Shown: piece by piece, positions 1-5,807 of the stretch
How positions within the stretch are numbered: position 1 is the stretch's first letter
Layout: each line of letters begins with the position of its first letter
Assembly (NCBI GenBank): GCA_018333865.1
Contig: JAGXSE010000037.1
Location: forward strand, 1 to 64,000
Source of the DNA: Syntrophomonadaceae bacterium
Lineage (GTDB): Bacteria > Bacillota > PH28-bin88
Length of the DNA stretch: 64,000 nt
Reading direction: 5' to 3'
Notes under the pieces: model-generated
What the model was told of the DNA's origin: nothing
Database searches by the model: none
Seen by the model: only the letters and a program-made list of their open reading frames with translations
Made by a program: the position numbers and the translations under genes

Positions 1-212
1 AAAGCTGATTGCTCATTTATTTCTACAGGCAGCCACTGGGTTGATTTGGCAAAAGACAATTCATTTTGGTCTTTAAACTTGGAAAGCCAGTACCATACCT
101 GCCGGGGTGTTACATGATCTTGAACAGCGCACCATTCTTTAACACTCTTGCCACTGGCTTTAAATTCACTAAGCCGGGTCTCCCATAACTTTTGCAGCTC
201 GGTTTTGTTCAT
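1..212 (-). CDS. tnpA: IS66-family accessory protein TnpA (partial)
   Basis: The minus strand reads from an ATG at 210-212 off the left edge of the window, giving about 70 residues that begin MNKTELQKLWETRLSEFKA and continue with a helix-turn-helix-like stretch (VTPRQVWYWLSKFK). This N-terminus is typical of the small first ORF of IS66-type elements, which assists the DDE transposase encoded further downstream. A strong ribosome binding site (TGGAGGGAGA on the minus strand, about 221-230) sets the start. The rest of the element (tnpB, tnpC) would lie left of the window. Family assignment rests on recognition of the sequence; whether the element is intact is not visible. Confidence 0.8.
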   Translation of the reverse strand, partial: MNKTELQKLWETRLSEFKASGKSVKEWCAVQDHVTPRQVWYWLSKFKDQNELSFAKSTQWLPVEINEQSA

Positions 213-277
213 ATAAAAAATCTCCCTCCATCTATAATCTTGAGGAAGATTATCTTATAAAGCTGAAGATTTTACCA

Positions 278-300
278 GGTGGGGAAAGTTTTACGCTCAC
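278..300 (-). mobile_element. Putative terminal inverted repeat of the IS66 element
   Basis: Read on the minus strand, the 23 bases ending at 300 begin GTGAGCGTAAAACTTTCC, close to the GTAAGCG...TTTCCCCACC ends I know from IS66-family elements. It lies about 65 bases upstream of the tnpA start, the usual place for the left terminus. If correct, the element ends at 300 and the next eight bases (ACAAGATG) would be one copy of the target duplication. The other end is outside the window, so this is a pattern match only. Confidence 0.55.
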
Positions 301-411
301 ACAAGATGTTAGCTACCGTTTGGAGCGGTGAAGTCAAATACACAAAACGTTTCCAGCTGGGGAGTCTGTGGCAGGGCTAACGAATCCGTCATATAAACAA
401 AAATAAAAACA

Positions 412-440
412 TGGATTATATGACGACAATTGTGTATAAT
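412..440 (+). promoter_or_regulatory. Candidate promoter of the XRE/ImmA/PIN operon
   Basis: A perfect TATAAT (435-440) stands 20 bases before the XRE start codon. The -35 region at 17-base spacing (TGGATT, 412-417) is weak, as is common for an autoregulated promoter. The spacer contains the palindrome ACAATTGT (426-433), and ATTATA (415-420) mirrors the -10 hexamer. This dyad-rich stretch could be the operator of the XRE protein; that part is inference. Confidence 0.45.
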
Positions 441-460
441 GTAACCAAGGGGGTGTGTTT

Positions 461-823
461 ATGAGCGATACGCTCGAAAGCAAGATTAACATTGGAAGCA
501 AGCTTAAGTCCATACGGGAGCGAAGCGGCTTCACTCAAAGCAACATTGCCAAGTATTTAAGAGTAGACCAAAGCTTTGTATCAAAACTTGAAACCGGGGA
601 ACGAGTGCTGACAACAGATATGCTTGAAAAATTGGCGGCATTGTTTGGGGTTAGCCTTGCGGTTTTTTTGAATGATACTGTCGGCGAGGATAAACCTTTG
701 GCCCTTACGCTTAGGGCAAATGAAATCAGCGAAGAAGACATGGACGTAATTGGCGCCATAAACAGGATTGCTTTGAATTGTGATTTTATGACACAGTTGC
801 TTGGGGGTGCGCGCGATAATTAG
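461..823 (+). CDS. XRE-family transcriptional regulator (antitoxin-like)
   Basis: A 120-residue protein with a classic N-terminal XRE/Cro helix-turn-helix (about residues 10-65: KLKSIRERSGFTQSNIAKYL, then VDQSFVSKLETGER). The C-terminal tail (LALTLRANEISEEDMDVIGAINRI) resembles tails of XRE regulators encoded beside COG2856 metalloproteases. The start is ATG 461 because AAGGGGG at 447-453 gives 7-base spacing; an upstream GTG at 455 overlaps that site. The gene overlaps the next by about 17 bases, so the two are translationally coupled. It likely represses its own promoter and is the cleavage target or partner of the downstream protease, by analogy with ImmR/ImmA. Confidence 0.85.
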   Translation: MSDTLESKINIGSKLKSIRERSGFTQSNIAKYLRVDQSFVSKLETGERVLTTDMLEKLAALFGVSLAVFLNDTVGEDKPLALTLRANEISEEDMDVIGAINRIALNCDFMTQLLGGARDN

Positions 824-1586
824 CAAGACGGATTTTAAGGTGGATTTATGGAAAAAAGCGCTGACCCTGAGAAAAAAATTGGGTAAAGATGCCGCGTCTC
901 CGGTTGATATTTTTTCAATGGCCCACTCTGTTGAGCGATTAACGATTGTCTTGTATCCAATGGGCAGCAATCTCAGTGGCATGTGTGTAAAAAGCAGAAC
1001 CTGTGCCGTTATTGCCGTCAACTCCTCCATGTCGGTCGGAAGGCAGCGCTTTTCTTTGGCCCATGAACTTTACCATCTTTATTATGATGACGATTACCTA
1101 ACCGCAATATGCGCAAAGAGATTGGGAAGCGAGAAGGCCAAAGAAAACCAGGCCGATCAGTTTGCATCATATCTGCTGATGCCACCGGATGCGTTGGCAG
1201 ATATGATTAATCGCACTAAGAAAAACAAAACAGACAGGTTATCCGTTGAAAATCTTGTCCGTTTGGAACAGTATTTCGGAGTAAGCAGGCAGGCGATATT
1301 ATACAGGTTAATCGAGGATGGCGAAATTACGCAGCAAGAAGCCGAATCCATGAGGCAAGGAATAATTTGGTCGGCGCTAAGCTTGGGTTATGACGATACC
1401 TTATACAAACCATTGCCTGCAAATAAACAATATATGACCTATGGCTTTTATATCCAGCAAGCAAATGAAGCTTTCAAAAAGGGTTTAATTTCAAGCGGTA
1501 AATACGAAGAGCTGCTTTTGTCGGCATACAGGCATGACCTTGTTTATGGTGACGAATCCGAAGGGGGCGAATTGATCAATGATTGA
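807..1586 (+). CDS. ImmA/IrrE-type metallo-endopeptidase (COG2856)
   Basis: About 259 residues with a zinc metalloprotease core: HELYH is the HExxH motif (about residues 86-90) and the ENQADQFASYLLMP stretch some 20 residues later supplies the third zinc ligand (Glu) and the typical following helix. Members of this family cleave XRE repressors (ImmA on ICEBs1, IrrE in Deinococcus). The start is uncertain: in-frame TTG 801, GTG 807 and GTG 840 all lack a clear Shine-Dalgarno, so reinitiation after the overlapping XRE gene is likely. About 80 residues after the protease core form a C-terminal domain I do not recognise (YMTYGFYIQQANEAFKKGLI). It overlaps the next gene by 8 bases. Confidence 0.85.
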   Translation: MRAIISKTDFKVDLWKKALTLRKKLGKDAASPVDIFSMAHSVERLTIVLYPMGSNLSGMCVKSRTCAVIAVNSSMSVGRQRFSLAHELYHLYYDDDYLTAICAKRLGSEKAKENQADQFASYLLMPPDALADMINRTKKNKTDRLSVENLVRLEQYFGVSRQAILYRLIEDGEITQQEAESMRQGIIWSALSLGYDDTLYKPLPANKQYMTYGFYIQQANEAFKKGLISSGKYEELLLSAYRHDLVYGDESEGGELIND

Positions 1587-2115
1587 TTCGCTTTTTTTCG
1601 ATAACGACTGCTTGTCGTCCTTTTTGTGGGTAAAAAAAGAAGATATGCTGGTTAACCTGTATCCAGGCAGAATTATTATCCCAATGCCAGTATACGATGA
1701 ACTGTCGTATCCTGGCATCTCTCATTTGAGGGCCAGAATTGACGCAATGATTTCAGGTGGCCAGGTGACATTGGCAAGTATCAGCATTGATACGTGCACA
1801 TTTGAGTTGTATCGCGAGTTAACGGAGGCACCAATGGGCGGTTGCGTTGTTATTGGCAAAGGCGAAGCAGCCTCAATAGCATTGGCAAAAACTTGCAGTG
1901 GCATAGTGGCAAGCAACAATCTTCGGGACATCGCTCCATATATAGGTAGATTTGCCCTGAAACATTTGAGTACCGGCGACATATTAACAGAGGCGCTCAA
2001 GAAAGGATATATCACAGAAATGCAAGGAAACTCGCTTTGGTGCTCAATGTTAGCAAAACGTCGCAAGTTAGGTGCAAAATCGTTCACGGAATTTTTGTCA
2101 AAAACGCCCAGGTAA
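1579..2115 (+). CDS. PIN-like domain protein, putative nuclease toxin
   Basis: A 178-residue protein with the layout of a PIN nuclease: FFDNDCL at the N-terminus (D8), an acidic pair after the second strand (VYDEL, E41), GKGEAASIALA in the middle (E96) and VASNNLRDI (D117). These match the four acidic metal-binding positions of PIN domains. The region after about residue 125 (STGDILTEALKKGYI) also fits the C-terminal helices of the fold. It overlaps the protease gene by 8 bases, so it is the third member of one operon. PIN proteins are usually RNases in toxin-antitoxin modules; that this one is a toxin held in check by the XRE/protease pair is inference from context. Confidence 0.75.
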   Translation: MIDSLFFDNDCLSSFLWVKKEDMLVNLYPGRIIIPMPVYDELSYPGISHLRARIDAMISGGQVTLASISIDTCTFELYRELTEAPMGGCVVIGKGEAASIALAKTCSGIVASNNLRDIAPYIGRFALKHLSTGDILTEALKKGYITEMQGNSLWCSMLAKRRKLGAKSFTEFLSKTPR

Positions 2116-2223
2116 TAGATATCTCCTCCGAAACGGGTGCCGGTGGCGGGCGAGCGCTTTATCCAACCCAACCTGGCGCTGGGGACGTAAGCGGCATTAA
2201 AGGGGATGACGAGGGGGGGATGA

Positions 2224-2247
2224 CGAGGGGACGGGGTTCTTGGCACA
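2224..2247 (-). repeat. REP-like repeat, inverted copy
   Basis: This stretch (core GGGGACGGGGTTCTTGGCAC) is the reverse complement of the units repeated at 2616-2763. It sits just past the 3' end of the decayed transposase, so the transposase remnant lies between inverted copies, the arrangement expected of a REP/RAYT unit. A short G-rich duplication (GATGACGAGGGG) precedes it. Confidence 0.65.
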
Positions 2248-2264
2248 TTTTCCACCAGTCATAT

Positions 2265-2516
2265 TTATGCCCGGCAAACAATGCCCCGGTTAATCCCAGT
2301 TAGTCTAGCGATCTGCCTGATTGAAAGTTTGTATTCATCCTTAAGCTTTTTAATGGCTCAACACCGACTAGCAGCAACAGGTGAGTGTGCTTACCCATTA
2401 AACAGTATGCATATAGGCTATAGGCGCTACTTTCTTTATATATAATAGAGCTGCAAAGCATCGAGAAATTTCTGGTTATTTTCCCAGTCTTCAAAGATGT
2501 TTTGCCGGCTGATTCC
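2265..2516 (-). pseudogene. Decayed REP-associated tyrosine transposase (Y1_Tnp)
   Basis: Reading the minus strand in shifting frames recovers family segments in the right order: GISRQNIFEDWENNQKFLDAL (2516 to about 2455), LYAYCLMGKHTHLLL with the HxH metal motif (about 2420-2370), and KDEYKLSIRQIARLTG plus INRGIVCRA ending at a stop at 2265. At least two frameshifts and a large internal deletion, including the region that should hold the catalytic tyrosine, separate them. Such single-strand transposases (IS200/IS605 relatives) mobilise REP sequences, and REP-like units flank this one. It is clearly inactive. Confidence 0.75.
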
Positions 2517-2615
2517 TCATTAAAAAAAAAGTGTTAAATTCCGCTACTGCTCTTTTCCCTGGCCCGTTTTGGCACAAACTACAACTCTTTGCCACATTAA
2601 CCCAGAACTGGCAAT

Positions 2616-2763
2616 GTGCCAAGAACCCCGTCCCCTTGGCACTCATGTGTCAAGAACCCCGTCCCCTTGGCACCCGCCAGAACTGGCAATGTGTCAAGAA
2701 CCCCGTCCCCTTGGCACTCGTCCCCTTGGCACTCCTCGTCCCCTTGGCACCCACCCTTGGCAC
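2616..2763 (+). repeat. Tandem REP-like repeats
   Basis: Three 27-base units at 2616-2642, 2647-2673 and 2691-2717 share the core CAAGAACCCCGTCCCCTTGG, flanked by GTGY and CAC, so each can fold into an imperfect hairpin. They are followed by shortened copies (CGTCCCCTTGGCAC) ending near 2732, 2750 and 2763. A second motif, CCAGAACTGGCAATGTG, precedes units one and three. Spacing is irregular and units are short. Reading frames through this block are repeat translation, not genes. Confidence 0.75.
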
Positions 2764-2798
2764 CCAAGAACTTCTTCCCCATGTCTTCATATATTTTC

Positions 2799-2827
2799 TT
2801 GCGTAATTGTACAATGTGCTGTACAAT
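2799..2827 (+). promoter_or_regulatory. yefM-yoeB promoter with two TGTACA operators
   Basis: TTGCGT (2799-2804), a 17-base spacer and TACAAT (2822-2827) form a good sigma-A promoter. Two TGTACA palindromes lie inside it at 2808-2813 (within ATTGTACAAT) and 2820-2825, with centres 12 bases apart. From what is known of E. coli yefM-yoeB, YefM binds paired palindromes with this same core and spacing, so autoregulation by the YefM-YoeB complex is well supported. Confidence 0.75.
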
Positions 2828-2849
2828 ATAACCCAGGAGGTGTTAAAAA

Positions 2850-3101
2850 ATGATTGCAACAACCTATTCGTCAGTCAGACAAAATTTCAAAAAGTACTGT
2901 GATAAAGCCACGATTGATTTTGAAACCATTATTATTACTCGTGAACGTGGCGATAATGTGGTTATGATGTCCGAAGCCGAGTACAACAACCTTTTGGAAA
3001 ACCTTCACGTCAGAAGTAATCCCAAGTACTACAACGAACTATTGCAGTCCATAGAGCAGCTTAAACAGGGCAAAGGGCAGAAACGGGAGCTCTTTGAATG
3101 A
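2850..3101 (+). CDS. yefM: Antitoxin YefM (Phd/YefM family)
   Basis: An 83-residue antitoxin with the full family pattern: N-terminal DNA-binding and dimerisation part (MIATTYSSVRQNFKKYCDKA), the segment EPIIITR-like (ETIIITRERGDNVVMMSEAEY), and an acidic/amphipathic C-terminal tail that would bind the toxin. AGGAGG at 2835-2840 gives 9-base spacing to the ATG. It overlaps yoeB by four bases (ATGA), the usual coupling in these modules. It neutralises YoeB and represses the operon through the TGTACA sites upstream. Confidence 0.92.
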   Translation: MIATTYSSVRQNFKKYCDKATIDFETIIITRERGDNVVMMSEAEYNNLLENLHVRSNPKYYNELLQSIEQLKQGKGQKRELFE

Positions 3102-3352
3102 ATAAAGTGTTTTCAGGTATAGCTTGGCAGCATTATCTATACTGGCAGACAGAGGACAAAAAAATTCTCAAGAAAATAAATGAGCTGATCCGGGATATTG
3201 AAAGAAATGGGAACGAAGGTTTAGGTAAGCCGGAACCATTAAAGCACGAATTATCTGGCTTTTGGAGCCGGCGGATTACTGATGTTCACCGACTAATATA
3301 CAGTCTGGACGATGCAAATATTTATATCGCGAGCTGTCGGGATCATTATTAA
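3098..3352 (+). CDS. yoeB: Toxin YoeB, ribosome-dependent mRNA interferase
   Basis: An 84-residue RelE-superfamily toxin, the same length as E. coli YoeB. The catalytic positions known from that protein are all present: E46, R65, and the C-terminal H83-Y84 (SCRDHY). It would cleave mRNA in the ribosomal A site when YefM is degraded. It looks intact and functional. The gene ends where the antisense XRE remnant begins. Confidence 0.92.
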   Translation: MNKVFSGIAWQHYLYWQTEDKKILKKINELIRDIERNGNEGLGKPEPLKHELSGFWSRRITDVHRLIYSLDDANIYIASCRDHY

Positions 3353-3541
3353 TAGAGATGCAGTCGCCTTGCCGGTCTCCAGGTTGCAGATATTAACGGT
3401 AGTCAGTCCGCTTTCCATCGCCAGGTCCCTGAACGACATCCCTTTGACAATCCTTGTTTGGCGAATACGATCCCCCAGATTATCCCCCATCCCAGAAAGC
3501 CCCAAGAACAATGGCAGTTGTAGCTCCGTGTTAAAGCTCAT
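3293..3541 (-). pseudogene. Truncated XRE-type HTH gene (remnant)
   Basis: The minus strand from ATG 3539-3541 encodes NLGDRIRQTRIVKGMSFRDL, then AMESGLTTVNICNLETGKAT, a clear XRE helix-turn-helix, but homology stops after about 65 residues and the rest is antisense of the yoeB 3' end. There is no convincing ribosome binding site and no downstream partner on that strand. It appears to be the 5' end of a regulator gene truncated when the yefM-yoeB block was inserted or deleted against it. A short functional protein cannot be excluded. Confidence 0.5.
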
Positions 3542-3638
3542 GTCTTCACTGCAGTTGAATTGTTAGCTTTGGCGCATAACGAGGGATATTGTGGTGATAT
3601 TAAAAACAATGCTATTTCGAAAAGAGGGGCTTAAAGTA

Positions 3639-4556
3639 ATGCGTAAAATTATTTTACTGTTATTGTTATTGTTTATTACCGCCTCTGTCCTGGCAGCCTG
3701 CCTCCGCAGGCCCGCTGAAACGCCGCCTCGGGAAATAAAGGAAACTGTGGTTCTGTTTTACGGAGACCAGGGCAATGAACAGCTATTAAGTGAGGAGCGT
3801 GTAATATCTTACCGGGAAGGAGAGGACCGCTACAGCGTAGTCTTAACAGAGTTGATCGCCGGCCCGCAAAGCGGGAACCTGCGAGCCAATATTTCTCCGC
3901 AGACACGCGTCTACGGTACTATCAGACAAGGCGACGCTTTAATCGCTAATGTAAGCAAAGAATTTGCCCAGTTTAGCGGTAGCGTGGCCGAAGTGTTGGC
4001 TGTTCTTTCGGTGGTCTCCACTTTGACACAATTTGAAGATGTCCGTCTGGTTAAAATCCTGGTGGAAGGGGAAGAGCTCATTGGTCCCAGCGGCCAACCC
4101 CGTGGTTTTATGCCGATTGCAAAACAGGAACAGGCCCCGGAAACACTGACACTCTATTTTGCCAATTCTCAGGCCACAGCAGTGTCGCCGGAGAAAAGGA
4201 AAGTTACTTTGCCGGCTGGCAGCAGTTTGGAGGATAGGCTGAAAATTACCCTGGAAGAATTGATTCGCGGTCCACAGATCGCCGGTTTGTTCAGGACTAT
4301 ACCCGAGGGAGTACGCATTCTGTTAGTTGCTGTGGAGAAAAACATCGTCACAGTGAATTTTTCCCGGGAGATGGAAACTAATCACCCCGGCGGTGCTGCG
4401 GGAGAAAGCATGACCATTAATTCCATAGTAAATACTTTAACTGAATTTGAGGGTATTGACTTAGTGGCTATGACTGTGGAGGGCGAACCCATGTCCATTG
4501 AGCATATGATTCTGGATGCGCCTGTTCGACGTAATGAGGCGATGATCGAGCGCTGA
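3639..4556 (+). CDS. GerMN-domain lipoprotein
   Basis: A 305-residue secreted lipoprotein: a strongly hydrophobic signal (residues 3-20) ends in a lipobox with C21 (SVLAAC). Two tandem GerMN/sporulation-type domains follow (about 33-155 and 165-290), each with the pattern VVLFYGDQ / LTLYFANS, a LTELI(A/R)GP helix and a (V)VSTLTQFE / IVNTLTEFE helix. GerM proteins are involved in spore envelope formation and germination. ATG 3639 is chosen because AGAGGGG at 3623-3629 is 9 bases upstream and because it puts the signal peptide at the N-terminus. It is followed by a terminator. Confidence 0.8.
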   Translation: MRKIILLLLLLFITASVLAACLRRPAETPPREIKETVVLFYGDQGNEQLLSEERVISYREGEDRYSVVLTELIAGPQSGNLRANISPQTRVYGTIRQGDALIANVSKEFAQFSGSVAEVLAVLSVVSTLTQFEDVRLVKILVEGEELIGPSGQPRGFMPIAKQEQAPETLTLYFANSQATAVSPEKRKVTLPAGSSLEDRLKITLEELIRGPQIAGLFRTIPEGVRILLVAVEKNIVTVNFSREMETNHPGGAAGESMTINSIVNTLTEFEGIDLVAMTVEGEPMSIEHMILDAPVRRNEAMIER

Positions 4557-4634
4557 GAACAGTTTGAAGCTTGAACAGTAAATCTTAGCTGAAGATAAAC
4601 CTCAGACGGATTATCCTGAAGGATTATCTTACAA

Positions 4635-4673
4635 GGCAGGCTGGCGCAGGTTTGTGCCAAAGCCTGTCTTTTT
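4635..4673 (+). terminator. Rho-independent terminator after the GerMN gene
   Basis: GGCAGGCT (4635-4642) pairs with AGCCTGTC (4661-4668) and the inner GGCGCA with TGTGCC, followed by TCTTTTTATA. A second stem (GTGCCGGGG with CCCCGCAC, about 4711-4754) lies beyond it before the next gene, with no known class of RNA recognised. Confidence 0.75.
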
Positions 4674-4814
4674 ATAGGTAAACAAGGATTATTCAGGAAC
4701 ACCATAGTGCCGGGGCGTAAAGAGCGGTGTACTGTCAGCGAACCCCGCACCTGTAACAACTTCTACTGACCAGACTATCTCCATGGCAACGATTAATTAT
4801 GGAGGCAAAATAGT

Positions 4815-5603
4815 GTGACACAGATATGGCAGTGGCAAAAAATAAAGATTAAAAACAGGCGGGGATTGCGCCTGGCAGGATTGCTGCACGGCAGTCCACT
4901 GATCACAGAACAGGTCCTTGTTATCGCCCATGGTTTTACCGGAACAAAGGAGGGAGGCGGCCGGGCCGTTGCCATGGCTGAAGGCCTCGTCTCGCTGGGC
5001 TTTGGAGCCTTATTATTTGATTTTGCAGGCTGCGGAGAAAGCGAGGGGGAGTTCAGGGAGGTCTCTCTCAGCAACCATATTGATGACCTTAGGGCGGTAT
5101 ATGACTACTGCCGTTCCACCGGGTTTTCCAGAATTCTGCTTTCAGGCCGGAGCTTCGGCGGAAATGGGGCTTTATGCTTTGCAGCTATGGAAAAAGATGT
5201 GGCTGGCGTTTGTACTTGGGCAACTCCCGCAGACCCATGGCAATTATTTAACCGTCTTTTCCAGCAGGCACGGCACTTGCCAGGCGGCCTCCTGGAACTG
5301 TCCGGAACTAACGGACAGGTTTTTCATTTAAAGGAGGATTTTCTGACTGACCTTCTTCAGTATGATTTAAGACAGGCAGCAGCCAATATCGGACCCCGCC
5401 CGCTGTTAATTATCCATGGCGACCAGGATGAGCTGGTGCCGGTCACCGATGGCCACTGCTTAGCGGAGGCTGCTGTTGAGCCAAAGCGACTGATAGTAAT
5501 TTCCGGAGGGGACCACCAGTTTAGCAACAACTACCAGGAAGCTAATTTGGCGTTAAAGAAATGGCTTCAGGAGTTCTTTCCGCCCCTAACAAAACGTATC
5601 TAA
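4815..5603 (+). CDS. Alpha/beta hydrolase
   Basis: A 262-residue serine hydrolase of the COG1073 / lysophospholipase-like group. The nucleophile elbow is GRSFGG (S113), the acid is D205 in HGDQDELVP and the base is H234 in GGDHQFSN; HGFTGTKEG (residues 39-47) would form the oxyanion hole. No signal peptide, so cytoplasmic. Start GTG 4815 follows GGAGG (4801-4805). Substrate cannot be told. It stands alone between a terminator and a 200-base spacer (5604-5807) in which nothing recognisable was seen. Confidence 0.8.
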   Translation: MTQIWQWQKIKIKNRRGLRLAGLLHGSPLITEQVLVIAHGFTGTKEGGGRAVAMAEGLVSLGFGALLFDFAGCGESEGEFREVSLSNHIDDLRAVYDYCRSTGFSRILLSGRSFGGNGALCFAAMEKDVAGVCTWATPADPWQLFNRLFQQARHLPGGLLELSGTNGQVFHLKEDFLTDLLQYDLRQAAANIGPRPLLIIHGDQDELVPVTDGHCLAEAAVEPKRLIVISGGDHQFSNNYQEANLALKKWLQEFFPPLTKRI

Positions 5604-5807
5604 TTTTCATTCCTTCTTCAAAAAGGGATTAAACTGAAAGCGGCCCGTTGAGTATGGTGAGGTGTGCTATGACTGATTTCATTACTTGCGCCAACTATAC
5701 GCTGCGCCTGACTGCAGCACATGCCACTTTGCACTTGATTCTAGCTCTACTTGCATTCGCGGCAAGTAAATGCTAAAGTTATACATTCAACGCTGTAATA
5801 ACCGCAA

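Noticed and set aside
2616-2763. Possible CRISPR array
   Set aside because: Repeats are separated by 4 to 17 bases, not 30-40, the spacers are partly repeated and copies decay; no cas genes are present.
2531-2862. Overlapping reading frames on both strands rich in Pro, Arg and Trp
   Set aside because: They are translations of the REP-like repeats; frames open in several phases with no ribosome site or family match.
4690-4814. Cobalamin-like riboswitch suggested by ACTGTCAG...GCACCTGTAAC
   Set aside because: No B12 box and no GCCACTG core; the true riboswitch is at 41917-42063.
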